In this document: positions 1 to 5,947 of the stretch, one piece after another | Position numbering within the stretch: position 1 is the first letter of the stretch | Layout of the letters: every line of letters begins with the position of its first letter | Source: Nitrospirota bacterium | GTDB lineage: Bacteria > Nitrospirota > 9FT-COMBO-42-15 > HDB-SIOI813 | Length of the DNA: 12,806 bases | Direction of reading: 5' to 3' | Assembly (NCBI GenBank): GCA_016234155.1 | Contig: JACRGZ010000178.1 | Coordinates: forward strand, 1-12,806 | The notes under the pieces: generated by a model | Databases searched by the model: none | Seen by the model: the letters and a program-made list of their open reading frames with translations, nothing else | Told to the model about the DNA's origin: nothing | Position numbers and translations under genes: made by a program

Positions 1-126
1 AGTAAAAATATCCCTTGCCTTCTAATAAAGCAAGTATCGGTTTTCTCTATACATTTTTGACTTTTAATCTGTCATTTTGATATTTTATCTTTAATTTTTG
101 ATTTCTATCTTTGGTTAGTTCAACTT

Positions 127-210
127 AAATACGAAAGAACCGAAATTAATCAAATAACAGAAAAGATAATTGGTGCAGCAATTGAAATACACAAAACACT
201 TTGCGAATAG
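127..210 (+). pseudogene. Decayed fragment of a GxxExxY-family gene
   Basis: Read in the frame ending at the TAG of 208-210, this stretch encodes a peptide containing ITEKIIGAAIEIHKTL. That closely resembles the N-terminal signature of the GxxExxY (PDDEXK-like) family, in which the motif is normally followed by a Gly-Pro-Gly segment and about 100 more residues. Here the frame stops three residues after the motif (CE then stop). The open frame begins after a TGA at 58-60 and has no ATG, GTG or TTG, so nothing full length can be made. The flanking sequence is AT-rich and low in complexity. Family members are often found next to dispersed repeats, and one such repeat follows at once. The family call rests on recognising the motif; decay is read directly from the missing start and early stop. 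Confidence 0.45.
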
Positions 211-221
211 ACTCTAAATTT

Positions 222-245
222 TCTCTGCGTCTTTGCGTCTCTGCG
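222..245. repeat. Triplicated octamer, TCTSTGCG type
   Basis: Three adjacent 8-base units (TCTCTGCG, TCTTTGCG, TCTCTGCG) lie between the GxxExxY fragment and the stop codon of ftsY at 261-263. The same kind of sequence (CGCAGAGACGCAAAGACG on the other strand) is a common dispersed repeat in environmental bacterial genomes. It sits in the 3' flank of the ftsY operon but does not form a terminator-like hairpin. Confidence 0.6.
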
Positions 246-260
246 GTGAACTATTACATT

Positions 261-1166
261 TTAGGCAGGCTCAAAAAGGGCATCTACAAATTCCCTTGCA
301 TCAAAATCCCTGAGGTCTTCAATCCCTTCTCCCACGCCTATCATTTTTACAGGTATCTCAATCTCATCCATTATGCTGAGGATAATCCCGCCCTTTGCCG
401 TACCATCTAACTTTGTCAGGATTATACCTGTGACACCGATGTCTCTGTTAAATAATCTTGCCTGGACGAGTGCATTCTGACCCGTTGTAGCATCTAAGAC
501 AAGCAGAACCTCATGCGGGCTGCCTGGATGCTCCCTCTCAAGTATCCGCCTGATCTTCTTAAGCTCTTCCATCAGGTTTACCTTTGTATGAAGCCTTCCT
601 GCAGTATCAACGATAAGGACATCAGCCCCTCTTGTCCTTGCTGCCGCAAGGGCATCGAATACGACGGCGCCGGGGTCCGCCCCGCTCGTGTGCCGTATTA
701 CAACTGCTCCACTCCGCTCCCCCCATATAACAAGCTGTTCGACGGCTGCTGCCCTGAATGTATCCGCCGCTGCTATTATTACCCTCTTCCCCTCTCTTCT
801 CAACTTCTCGGACAGTTTCCCTATGGTTGTAGTCTTTCCTGTACCATTTACCCCGATAATCACAACTACCGCCGGTCTTGCATCAGGGAGGATCAGCCTC
901 CCTTCATGTTGAGACAATATTGAAAGTATCCCTTCTTTTAGCGAGGTCTTTACAGCCTCAGGTTCATTAACCTTGTCCTTCTTAACTTTCCCTATCAATT
1001 TTTCTGATGTTAATGCCCCTATGTCTGCTGATATCAGCGCCTCTTCCAACTCTTCCAACAGTGCAGGGTCTACCTTTTTCCATCCTGACAGGAGTGTATC
1101 AATAGTGCCTATAAGTTTATCTTTGGTACGTGTGAGTTTATTACCGAGTTTGGTGAAAAAATTCAT
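261..1166 (-). CDS. ftsY: Signal recognition particle receptor FtsY
   Basis: FtsY is the SRP receptor GTPase. It docks ribosome-nascent chain complexes carrying Ffh/SRP at the inner membrane and delivers them to SecYEG. The 301-residue protein has a helical N domain (about 1-85) and an SRP-type GTPase G domain. The P-loop is GVNGTGKT (105-112), followed by DTFRAAA (135-141), DTAGR (187-191), TKLDGTAKGG (251-260) and a C-terminal GVGEGIEDL. The long acidic A domain of E. coli FtsY is missing, as in many other bacteria; membrane contact would rely on the N-terminal amphipathic helix (MNFFTKLGNKL). I chose the ATG at 1166 because homologous sequence begins there and it lies 4 bases after the upstream stop. 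An extension to 1205 would run into the upstream gene and adds no FtsY-like sequence. It is the last gene of the minus-strand operon, probably translated by coupling since no strong Shine-Dalgarno sequence is visible. Confidence 0.97.
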   Translation of the reverse strand: MNFFTKLGNKLTRTKDKLIGTIDTLLSGWKKVDPALLEELEEALISADIGALTSEKLIGKVKKDKVNEPEAVKTSLKEGILSILSQHEGRLILPDARPAVVVIIGVNGTGKTTTIGKLSEKLRREGKRVIIAAADTFRAAAVEQLVIWGERSGAVVIRHTSGADPGAVVFDALAAARTRGADVLIVDTAGRLHTKVNLMEELKKIRRILEREHPGSPHEVLLVLDATTGQNALVQARLFNRDIGVTGIILTKLDGTAKGGIILSIMDEIEIPVKMIGVGEGIEDLRDFDAREFVDALFEPA

Positions 1167-1170
1167 ATTT

Positions 1171-1869
1171 TCAACCGAATAGCTGAAATAACAAGACAGT
1201 AACAACAGTCCCGAGCAGCGCCCCTAATATAACCTCCCGTAAAGAGTGTATACCCATAGCCATCCGGTTGTAAGATACAGAAATGGCTAATATAAAGGTC
1301 AGGATTGATATGAGAACATTTTTAGTCAAAAAGGCTGCGGCAGTGCCTATGGAAAATGAGACCGCGGCATGGCCGCTTGGAAGCCCGCCGAAAAAAGGTC
1401 TTCCCCTCTTACTGTAAGCCTTGCTGAGGACTACTATAATAACTACCAGGGTTAAGGCTATTAATGTGATGTGTTCTGAGGTATCTTCTATATATGCGAC
1501 TGTGCTTGTGAACGGGTCTCTTAAATAAGGGAGTAGAATCAGGTATCCTGTGAGGACAGCGCCGGCTGAGATGAGAAAGACCGCCCCTGCTGCGACATCC
1601 TTTGCAATCTTTGCCGTCTGGTTATATTCAGGTGACAGAAGGTCTACGATGGCCTCAATAGCCGTATTAAACATCTCTGACAGCAGGACTAATAAAATGA
1701 CAAAACTTAATATTAATAATTCAATCCGTGTAACCCTTAATAAGAGACTGATTAATATCACCGCGCCGGCTGTCCAAAGGTGATACCGCATATGCCTCTG
1801 GGTTCTTGCAGCATAGAGGATGCCTTCGACGGCGAGGTTGGCGCTTTCTATGAAGTTGCGAGGTTTCAT
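1171..1869 (-). CDS. Fused undecaprenol/diacylglycerol kinase (DgkA) and PAP2 phosphatase
   Basis: This 232-residue integral membrane protein has two lipid-phosphate enzymes in one chain. Residues 1-115 match the Gram-positive-type DgkA/undecaprenol kinase family: E15, the SEMFNTAIE motif (64-72), KDVAAGAV (90-97) and three transmembrane helices. Residues 130-232 form a PAP2 phosphatase: K150-x6-R157-P158, then PSGH (164-167), then R202-x5-H208-x3-E212, where the family usually has Asp. Both activities could feed undecaprenyl phosphate supply, the kinase by phosphorylating undecaprenol and the phosphatase by dephosphorylating undecaprenyl diphosphate; this is inference, and phosphatidylglycerophosphate or diacylglycerol are other possible substrates. 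The ATG overlaps the ybeY stop (ATGA), so translation is probably coupled. It stands where dgkA usually follows ybeY. Confidence 0.9.
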   Translation of the reverse strand: MKPRNFIESANLAVEGILYAARTQRHMRYHLWTAGAVILISLLLRVTRIELLILSFVILLVLLSEMFNTAIEAIVDLLSPEYNQTAKIAKDVAAGAVFLISAGAVLTGYLILLPYLRDPFTSTVAYIEDTSEHITLIALTLVVIIVVLSKAYSKRGRPFFGGLPSGHAAVSFSIGTAAAFLTKNVLISILTFILAISVSYNRMAMGIHSLREVILGALLGTVVTVLLFQLFG

Positions 1870-2336
1870 ATCTTTGACAGGATGAAATTCTCCTTTCTCC
1901 TCATCCTCTGTGCCTCAAGGCGTGTCCCTTCATGATCATACCCTAACAGATGTAATATCCCGTGCGTAAGGAGTGTCTTAAGCTCCTGAGCGGGAGAATG
2001 GCCGCATTCTTCAGCCTGACTGTATATCTTTTCCATTGAGATTACAATATCCCCAAGCAGCTTTGAAATTCCCCCCTCACCCTTCCCCTCTCCCCAAAGG
2101 GGAGAGGGATGGGGTGAGGGGGTGTGAGCCCCCATCGGAAATGCAAGCACATCCGTGGGCCTGTCTATGCCTCTATATTCCCTGTTAAGTTCTTTTATCG
2201 CTGTATTATTTACAATTAGTATGCTCAGTTCTACATTGGAAAGTCCGCAGAGGGAGAGGATAACCCTTGAACTATTTTTAATAAGACTATAATCCACCTT
2301 GTACTTTCTTTGACGGTTCCTCACCTCGATATTCAT
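1866..2336 (-). CDS. ybeY: Endoribonuclease YbeY (rRNA maturation factor) with repeat-encoded insert
   Basis: YbeY is a metal-dependent single-strand endoribonuclease needed for 16S rRNA 3' end maturation and 70S ribosome quality control. The 156-residue product has the diagnostic HGILHLLGYDH motif, with metal ligands H125, H129 and H135, and the conserved RGIDRPTDVLAFP segment (55-67). Between that segment and the next conserved block (LLGDIVIS, 93-100) lies a Pro/Gly-rich stretch, about residues 72-89 (for example PSPLWGEGKGEGG). It is encoded by a palindromic repeat inserted in frame in a loop that varies in length across the family, so activity may be kept. The ATG overlaps the phoH-like stop (ATGA) and follows a GGGG-containing ribosome binding site; the stop overlaps the next gene by 4 bases. 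Confidence 0.95.
   Translation of the reverse strand: MNIEVRNRQRKYKVDYSLIKNSSRVILSLCGLSNVELSILIVNNTAIKELNREYRGIDRPTDVLAFPMGAHTPSPHPSPLWGEGKGEGGISKLLGDIVISMEKIYSQAEECGHSPAQELKTLLTHGILHLLGYDHEGTRLEAQRMRRKENFILSKI
2072..2122. repeat. Palindromic dispersed repeat inside ybeY
   Basis: Two 24-base arms (2072-2095 and 2099-2122) flank an AAA centre. They are complementary at 21 of 24 positions, the only mismatches being three adjacent bases in mid-arm. The core is CTCTCCCCAAAGGGGAGAG, and the outer arms are CCCCCTCACCC and GGGTGAGGGGG. The purine-rich and pyrimidine-rich strands would fold into a very stable hairpin. This CCCTCACCC...CCCTCTCCCC type of sequence is familiar as a dispersed repeat in many environmental bacteria, and its translations (PSPLWGEG, PHPSP) turn up in annotated proteins. 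Here all three of its properties matter: it is in a gene, it is in frame, and it contains no stop on the coding strand. Confidence 0.9.
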
Positions 2337-3322
2337 GATCCCCGTGACTTTTTTACCTTTTTAGCCGACGATACAAATGTATCGTAGGCCTTTATTATAT
2401 CCTGTACTAATTTGTGCCTGACAACATCCTTTTCCGTGAAATAGACAAATTTTATCCCTTCTATCTCTGAGATTATACCCTGGACTTCAATAAGACCTGA
2501 GACCTTTTCCGCCGGCAGATCAACCTGGGTGATATCCCCTGTAACTACTACTTTTGAGTTGAACCCCAGTCTTGTAAGGAACATCTTCATCTGCTCCGAG
2601 GTTGCATTCTGTGCCTCGTCAAGTATTATGAAGGAATCATTCAGTGTCCGGCCGCGCATAAATGCAAGCGGGGCTATCTCAATATCTCCCCGTTCAATAA
2701 GCCTGTTGGCCTTATCTGTCTCCATCATATCGTAGAGGGCGTCATAAAGCGGTCTTAAATAAGGATTAATTTTCTCATACATATCACCCGGCAGGAAACC
2801 CAGTCTCTCTCCAGCTTCAACTGCAGGCCTTGCTAATATAATACGGGTTACTTCTTTCCTCAGGAGTGCAGATACGGCCATCCCCATGGCGAGATAAGTC
2901 TTTCCTGTACCTGCCGGTCCTATGCCGATAACAATGTCATATTCTTTTATGGATTTAATATATTCTGCCTGGGTGTGTGATTTGGGTATTATCAGTTTTT
3001 TCTTGGAAGGGAGTGAGATAGCCTCATGGAAGGCATCTTTTAATTTTAATCCATCCTCTTTTGCAGATTGCCTGATTACATATTCTACATCCTCAGGCCG
3101 TATAGAGTAGCCTTCTTCAATAAGTGTGATGAGATCAGCAATAACCTCCTCGCCGGTTCTGACCCTCTCAGGAGGTCCATCTAAGGTAATGTCATGTCCC
3201 CGGGCAACAACCCTTATCCCCAAGGTCTCCCCGATTATCCTCAGGTTTATGTCACTGCTGCCAAACAGTGTGTATGGTTCTATCTTTTCTTTAAGCCGTA
3301 TCTTTACAGAACTATTTCCCAA
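2333..3322 (-). CDS. ybeZ: PhoH-like ATPase (YbeZ family)
   Basis: This is a 329-residue cytoplasmic P-loop ATPase of the PhoH/YbeZ family, whose members are often encoded next to ybeY and are thought to work with it in RNA and ribosome metabolism. The N-terminal 1-105 is a small KH-like region with INLRIIGETLGI. The ATPase domain has GPAGTGKT (Walker A, 135-142), ARPAVEAGERLGFLPGD (164-180), FIILDEAQNAT (Walker B, 231-241) and TGDITQVDLP (261-270). Length is normal for the family. The start is a TTG at 3322, preceded by AAGGAG with an 11-base spacing, and no in-frame ATG or GTG lies nearby upstream. The gene begins 20 bases after the response regulator stop, so it is probably cotranscribed with the two-component genes. 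Its exact biochemical role is not settled. Confidence 0.93.
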   Translation of the reverse strand: MGNSSVKIRLKEKIEPYTLFGSSDINLRIIGETLGIRVVARGHDITLDGPPERVRTGEEVIADLITLIEEGYSIRPEDVEYVIRQSAKEDGLKLKDAFHEAISLPSKKKLIIPKSHTQAEYIKSIKEYDIVIGIGPAGTGKTYLAMGMAVSALLRKEVTRIILARPAVEAGERLGFLPGDMYEKINPYLRPLYDALYDMMETDKANRLIERGDIEIAPLAFMRGRTLNDSFIILDEAQNATSEQMKMFLTRLGFNSKVVVTGDITQVDLPAEKVSGLIEVQGIISEIEGIKFVYFTEKDVVRHKLVQDIIKAYDTFVSSAKKVKKSRGS

Positions 3323-3342
3323 TAAGACTATTGCTCCTTTTT

Positions 3343-4008
3343 TCAGTGTCCACTGCGGATTATGCCATGTATTAATGTATACTTTATGATCTCACTGAGG
3401 TTGTGGAGGTTTAGCTTTCTCATAATATTTTTACGATGGGTCTCTACTGTATTGATACTAATATACAGCAGTTGGGATATTTCCTTGTTTGTCATGCCGC
3501 CGGCAAGCAGCCTCAGTATCTCTCTCTCGCGGAAACTCAAAGACTCGTATGATAAGGCAGCGGCCGACGGTTCTTTTGTACCGCCATGAGAAGAGTAAAA
3601 ATATTTAGCCCCTGAAGAGACACTATTTATTGCCTCAAACAGCTCCCTGTCAATCGTCTTTTTGGGTAAATAGCCTGAGGCCCCGAGACACGCCCCGTCT
3701 TTCTGAAGAAAACTGTCTTCGTGCATCGTAAGGAGAATGATACTGGTGTTTGGCAAAATATGCTTGATCTTCTGAGTAGCCTCCAGCCCGTTTATATGCG
3801 GCATTGAGACATCCATCAGGATGATATCCGGCCGTAGTTTCTGGGCCTGTTGTATAGCCTCATTCCCATCAGCGGCCTCACCAATAACAGTAACATCCTT
3901 ATTTGATTCCAGGATACGCCGTAATCCCTGTCTGAAAAGGGCATGGTCATCTGCGATAAGGATGCATATCTTCCTGTTAAGCGACATTTGAGCTCTTTGA
4001 TAATCCAT
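3343..4008 (-). CDS. LuxR/NarL-family response regulator
   Basis: A 221-residue two-component response regulator, a DNA-binding transcription factor activated by phosphorylation. The receiver domain (about 13-130) has the acidic pair D20/D21, phospho-acceptor D66 in ILMDVSMP, T94 and K116. A linker leads to a LuxR-type helix-turn-helix (about 156-216) with LSFREREILRLLAGGMTNKE and NTVETHRKNIMRKL. The start is uncertain. ATG at 4008 is preceded by GGTGGAG with a 7-base spacing and overlaps the kinase gene by 32 bases. ATG at 3987 (7 residues shorter, weaker AGAG site) is an alternative. It overlaps the 3' end of the histidine kinase gene, its obvious cognate partner. Targets cannot be told from the sequence; control of the following phoH-like operon is a reasonable guess. 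Confidence 0.93.
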   Translation of the reverse strand: MDYQRAQMSLNRKICILIADDHALFRQGLRRILESNKDVTVIGEAADGNEAIQQAQKLRPDIILMDVSMPHINGLEATQKIKHILPNTSIILLTMHEDSFLQKDGACLGASGYLPKKTIDRELFEAINSVSSGAKYFYSSHGGTKEPSAAALSYESLSFREREILRLLAGGMTNKEISQLLYISINTVETHRKNIMRKLNLHNLSEIIKYTLIHGIIRSGH

Positions 4009-5047
4009 AAGGTATCTCCACCCGGATGGTTGTGCCATGACCACGTTTAGATTCTATCCAGACCTTACCGCCCAGTATGGCAGCCCGTTCCCTTATTCCA
4101 ATAAGCCCGATACCGCTTACCTTCCCCCCTTTCGATATATCAAACCCCTTTCCATTGTCTGTGATAGAAAAATTGAGGTTGTTCCCTAAGGGCCTTAAAC
4201 GAATATCCACAACTGCCGCACTGGAGTGTTTTGCGATGTTGGTAAGCGCTTCCTGGGCGATGCGGTATAAATGGATCTCCTGCTGGGGATTCTGAAAGGT
4301 CATTGTCTCCGGGAGATATGAATTAACCTGTATCCCTGTCTTTTTAGAGAAGGTCTCAAGATACAGCCGGAGGGCCTGAGAAAATCCAAGTTCAATCACA
4401 TAAGACGGGCTCAAATCCTTTGATATCCTCGATACCTCATTCATGGTCTCTTCAACATGGGAGGACAATCCTTCTATTTCTGAAATGATATCTTCCGTTG
4501 AGTTGTTAATGAGTTTATTTCTAATTGCCATCAATGTCAACTTCATGATAGCAAGGGACTGACCAATCTCATCATGAAGGTCACGGGATATTCGCAGCCG
4601 TTCTTCCTCAGTAGCATAGACAATCCTTGATGAGAGGTCTCTTGCGGCCTTTTCCATACGGACCTTCTCCATGGCCCCTACGACTCGATGGAGCAATATC
4701 TGGGATGTGAATGGCTTTGTGATGTAGTCATAAGCGCCATGACGCAGCGCCTCTATTACAGATTCCATAGACCTGTAGGCAGTAATAATGAGTACGGCGC
4801 TCCTGAGATCCTTTTGATGAACATAGTCTAATATGTCAATACCCCTGAGGTCAGGCAGCATTAGATCTGCTATTATGACAGGAAAGTTTTCCTTGGAGAG
4901 GAGGTCAATGGCCTCCTCCCCCTTTGATGCCGTCCTGACCACGTATCCCTTTGACGAGAAAAGGGCGTCAAGATATTCCCTAACTGTCTGGTCATCTTCA
5001 ACAACTAAGAGTTTTTCTATGAAGGTTTCGCTCTCCATCACAGGCAA
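3977..5047 (-). CDS. Cytosolic hybrid sensor: receiver domain plus NarL-type histidine kinase
   Basis: A 356-residue soluble signalling protein without transmembrane segments. Residues 10-125 are a receiver domain (D18/D19, phospho-acceptor D61 in DLMLPDLRG, T89, K111). A helical HisKA_3 dimerisation domain follows, with the phospho-acceptor H158 in RISRDLHDEIGQSL. Then comes a HATPase_c domain with an N box around YRIAQEALTNIAKHS (261-275), DNGKGFD (297-303), SGIGLIGIRERA (311-322) and GHGTTIRVEIP. A receiver placed before the kinase suggests that it takes its input from another kinase or from a partner protein rather than from outside the cell. It should phosphorylate the adjoining LuxR-type regulator. 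The start is taken as TTG at 5047 because AAGGG lies 7 bases upstream; GTG at 5041 and ATG at 5038 are in-frame alternatives with long spacing. Confidence 0.92.
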   Translation of the reverse strand: MPVMESETFIEKLLVVEDDQTVREYLDALFSSKGYVVRTASKGEEAIDLLSKENFPVIIADLMLPDLRGIDILDYVHQKDLRSAVLIITAYRSMESVIEALRHGAYDYITKPFTSQILLHRVVGAMEKVRMEKAARDLSSRIVYATEEERLRISRDLHDEIGQSLAIMKLTLMAIRNKLINNSTEDIISEIEGLSSHVEETMNEVSRISKDLSPSYVIELGFSQALRLYLETFSKKTGIQVNSYLPETMTFQNPQQEIHLYRIAQEALTNIAKHSSAAVVDIRLRPLGNNLNFSITDNGKGFDISKGGKVSGIGLIGIRERAAILGGKVWIESKRGHGTTIRVEIPYGLSKSSNVA

Positions 5048-5096
5048 ATACTATCCCTTGCCCCTTAATCTATTACATCTGTTAAGCGTTGTAAAG

Positions 5097-5117
5097 GTCC
5101 TTCGACAAGCTCAGGAC
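5097..5117. repeat. Short dispersed palindrome, TTCGACAAGCTCAGG type
   Basis: The bases GTCCTTCGACAAGCTCAGGAC form a hairpin with a 5-base stem (GTCCT/AGGAC). The core TTCGACAAGCTCAGG is familiar from many environmental bacterial genomes as a dispersed repeat. It lies about 50 bases upstream of the histidine kinase start, in what would be its 5' untranslated leader if the candidate promoter at 5130-5135 is used. Confidence 0.5.
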
Positions 5118-5129
5118 AGGTGGCTGCAA

Positions 5130-5135
5130 ATTATA
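5130..5135 (-). promoter_or_regulatory. Possible -10 element for the minus-strand operon
   Basis: On the minus strand these bases read TATAAT, a perfect sigma-70 type -10 hexamer, 83 bases upstream of the kinase start. No convincing -35 box stands 16-18 bases further upstream (the region there is AT-rich). Transcription from it would give a leader of roughly 75 bases containing the palindrome at 5097-5117. A single hexamer match is weak evidence. Confidence 0.25.
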
Positions 5136-5217
5136 CCCTTTTTACGGTATATAACCTTCTTGCCGGTCTCCGATAATGTTTATGGTAAGGCAAGTGGTGC
5201 AAAGAAAGACAGTATAG

Positions 5218-5233
5218 TAAAAAGTCCTGACAG
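5218..5233 (+). repeat. 16-base direct repeat, copy 1
   Basis: TAAAAAGTCCTGACAG matches TAAAAAGTCTTGACAG at 5911-5926 at 15 of 16 positions. The two copies bracket the inverted-repeat element and the binding-protein gene. Part of the unit (GTAAAAAG) also occurs in the arms of that element. Confidence 0.6.
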
Positions 5234-5235
5234 CG

Positions 5236-5361
5236 GACGGCTTCGTAAAAAGCTCCATATGCAAGGCGCACAAATCCTGAGGAATGAGGCGTACTCATAG
5301 TTACGCCGCAATGACGAAGGATGCAGTGCAACGCCGCAGATGGACTTTTTACGAAGCCGTC
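5236..5361. repeat. 126-base inverted-repeat (MITE-like) element
   Basis: The left arm (5236-5258), starting GACGGCTTCGTAAAAAG, pairs with the right arm (5340-5361), ending CTTTTTACGAAGCCGTC; they differ by one inserted base. The interior is also roughly self-complementary around 5273-5320 (ATCCTGAGGAATGAGGCGTA against TACGCCGCAATGACGAAGGAT), so the whole unit could fold into one long imperfect hairpin. It encodes no transposase, so it fits a non-autonomous miniature element or a REP-like sequence. Its right end lies 5 bases before the AGGAGG ribosome binding site of the following gene. Confidence 0.85.
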
Positions 5362-5382
5362 AAGAAAGGAGGGGTATCAACT

Positions 5383-5913
5383 ATGAAATCTATACTAATA
5401 GCGACCATGATTACCTTATTTTTCACTATGAATCCTGTCTTTGCAGGAGATAGTGGACAGGAGGCCGGGAATTATGAGGACTTCAGGCCTGAGGCCAATG
5501 ATGCTGCCAATGATGCTATTGCAGTCATTGTAAACCCTATGAACCGTCTCAAGACCCTCACAATTGCCCAGTTAAGGGCTATTTTTACGCACAAGGCCAG
5601 ATCATGGAATGTAGTCGGAGCGGCGCATGATCTCACTATAAGGCCGATAATCACAGATAATGCGTCGCCTGTGCATGAGGTCTTCCGGGAGCGTGTCCTT
5701 GGCGGCGGGGAGTTTCAAGAAGGGGAGGTGCTGAGTATGGATGATGAGGTTCTCATGGAGGTTGCAAGAGATGAGGCTGCTATTGGATTAGTCACTCTCT
5801 CATCAGCCCGTGACCACAGAGGTGTCCGGATAATCGGTGTGAACGGGAAGAGGGCATCTCTGGATAATCACGATTATCCATTATTGATCCATACAACCCC
5901 GACAGCTAAGTAA
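5383..5913 (+). CDS. Secreted PstS-like phosphate-binding-fold protein
   Basis: A 176-residue exported protein. A Sec signal peptide (1-21, MKSILIATMITLFF...VFA) is followed by mature GDSG. The rest resembles part of the periplasmic binding fold of the PstS/PBP-like family: AVIVNPMNRLKTLTIAQLRAIF and the following KARSWNVVG are typical of the VVNP-N-x-LSLEQLRDIFTG-WKEVGG pattern. A later EVARDEAAIGLVTLSSARDHRGVRII resembles the VAxxPGAIGYVSLS segment. It is about half the length of a full PstS, and no pstCAB genes adjoin, so it may bind an anion as a stand-alone domain rather than serve a transporter. ATG at 5383 is chosen because AGGAGG precedes it at 5368-5373 and the signal peptide starts there; the frame is open further upstream only through repeat DNA. 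It lies 29 bases before the acyl-CoA synthetase gene. Confidence 0.85.
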   Translation: MKSILIATMITLFFTMNPVFAGDSGQEAGNYEDFRPEANDAANDAIAVIVNPMNRLKTLTIAQLRAIFTHKARSWNVVGAAHDLTIRPIITDNASPVHEVFRERVLGGGEFQEGEVLSMDDEVLMEVARDEAAIGLVTLSSARDHRGVRIIGVNGKRASLDNHDYPLLIHTTPTAK

Positions 5914-5926
5914 AAAGTCTTGACAG
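5911..5926 (+). repeat. 16-base direct repeat, copy 2
   Basis: TAAAAAGTCTTGACAG repeats the sequence at 5218-5233 with one difference (T for C at 5920). Its first three bases are the stop codon of the PstS-like gene, and the single change creates a perfect TTGACA hexamer. Confidence 0.6.
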
Positions 5927-5947
5927 GTTTTATGTATGCTGTATGCT
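5920..5947 (+). promoter_or_regulatory. Possible promoter before the acyl-CoA synthetase gene
   Basis: TTGACA (5920-5925) is followed after 16 bases by TATGCT (5942-5947), a 4 of 6 match to the -10 consensus. A start of transcription about 7 bases downstream would fall inside the annotated coding region, before the third in-frame ATG (5958). If real, it would imply a nearly leaderless message starting at 5958. Weak. Confidence 0.2.

Larger units (their letters stand above)
5048..5382. other. Divergent intergenic region, 335 bases, no gene
   Basis: This gap separates the minus-strand operon from the plus-strand binding-protein gene. It holds the short palindrome at 5097-5117, a candidate minus-strand -10 box at 5130-5135, a copy of a 16-base direct repeat at 5218-5233, and the inverted-repeat element at 5236-5361. 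Open frames crossing it on either strand consist of repeat sequence and resemble no known protein, so I call no gene here. Confidence 0.7.

Noticed and set aside
1..46. Minus-strand reading with a protein-like stretch (KPILALLEGKGYF) leaving the window at its left edge
   Set aside because: A stop codon stands directly before it and there is no start codon, so it cannot be a gene start; too short to assign as a remnant.
513..923. Plus-strand open frame of 136 codons antisense to ftsY
   Set aside because: It lies wholly inside the well-supported ftsY gene, is Cys/Pro/Tyr-rich in a non-protein-like way, and shows no recognisable domain.
4833..5300. Plus-strand open frame of 155 codons across the kinase start and the intergenic repeats
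   Set aside because: Half is antisense to the kinase receiver domain and the rest is translated repeat DNA; no ribosome binding site or domain.
5131..5331. Minus-strand open frame of 66 codons in the divergent intergenic region
   Set aside because: Its N-terminal half is the inverted-repeat element and the remainder has no protein-like pattern.
5284..5382. Upstream extension of the PstS-like gene from an ATG at 5284
   Set aside because: The added 33 residues are translated inverted repeat, and the signal peptide and AGGAGG site both point to ATG 5383.
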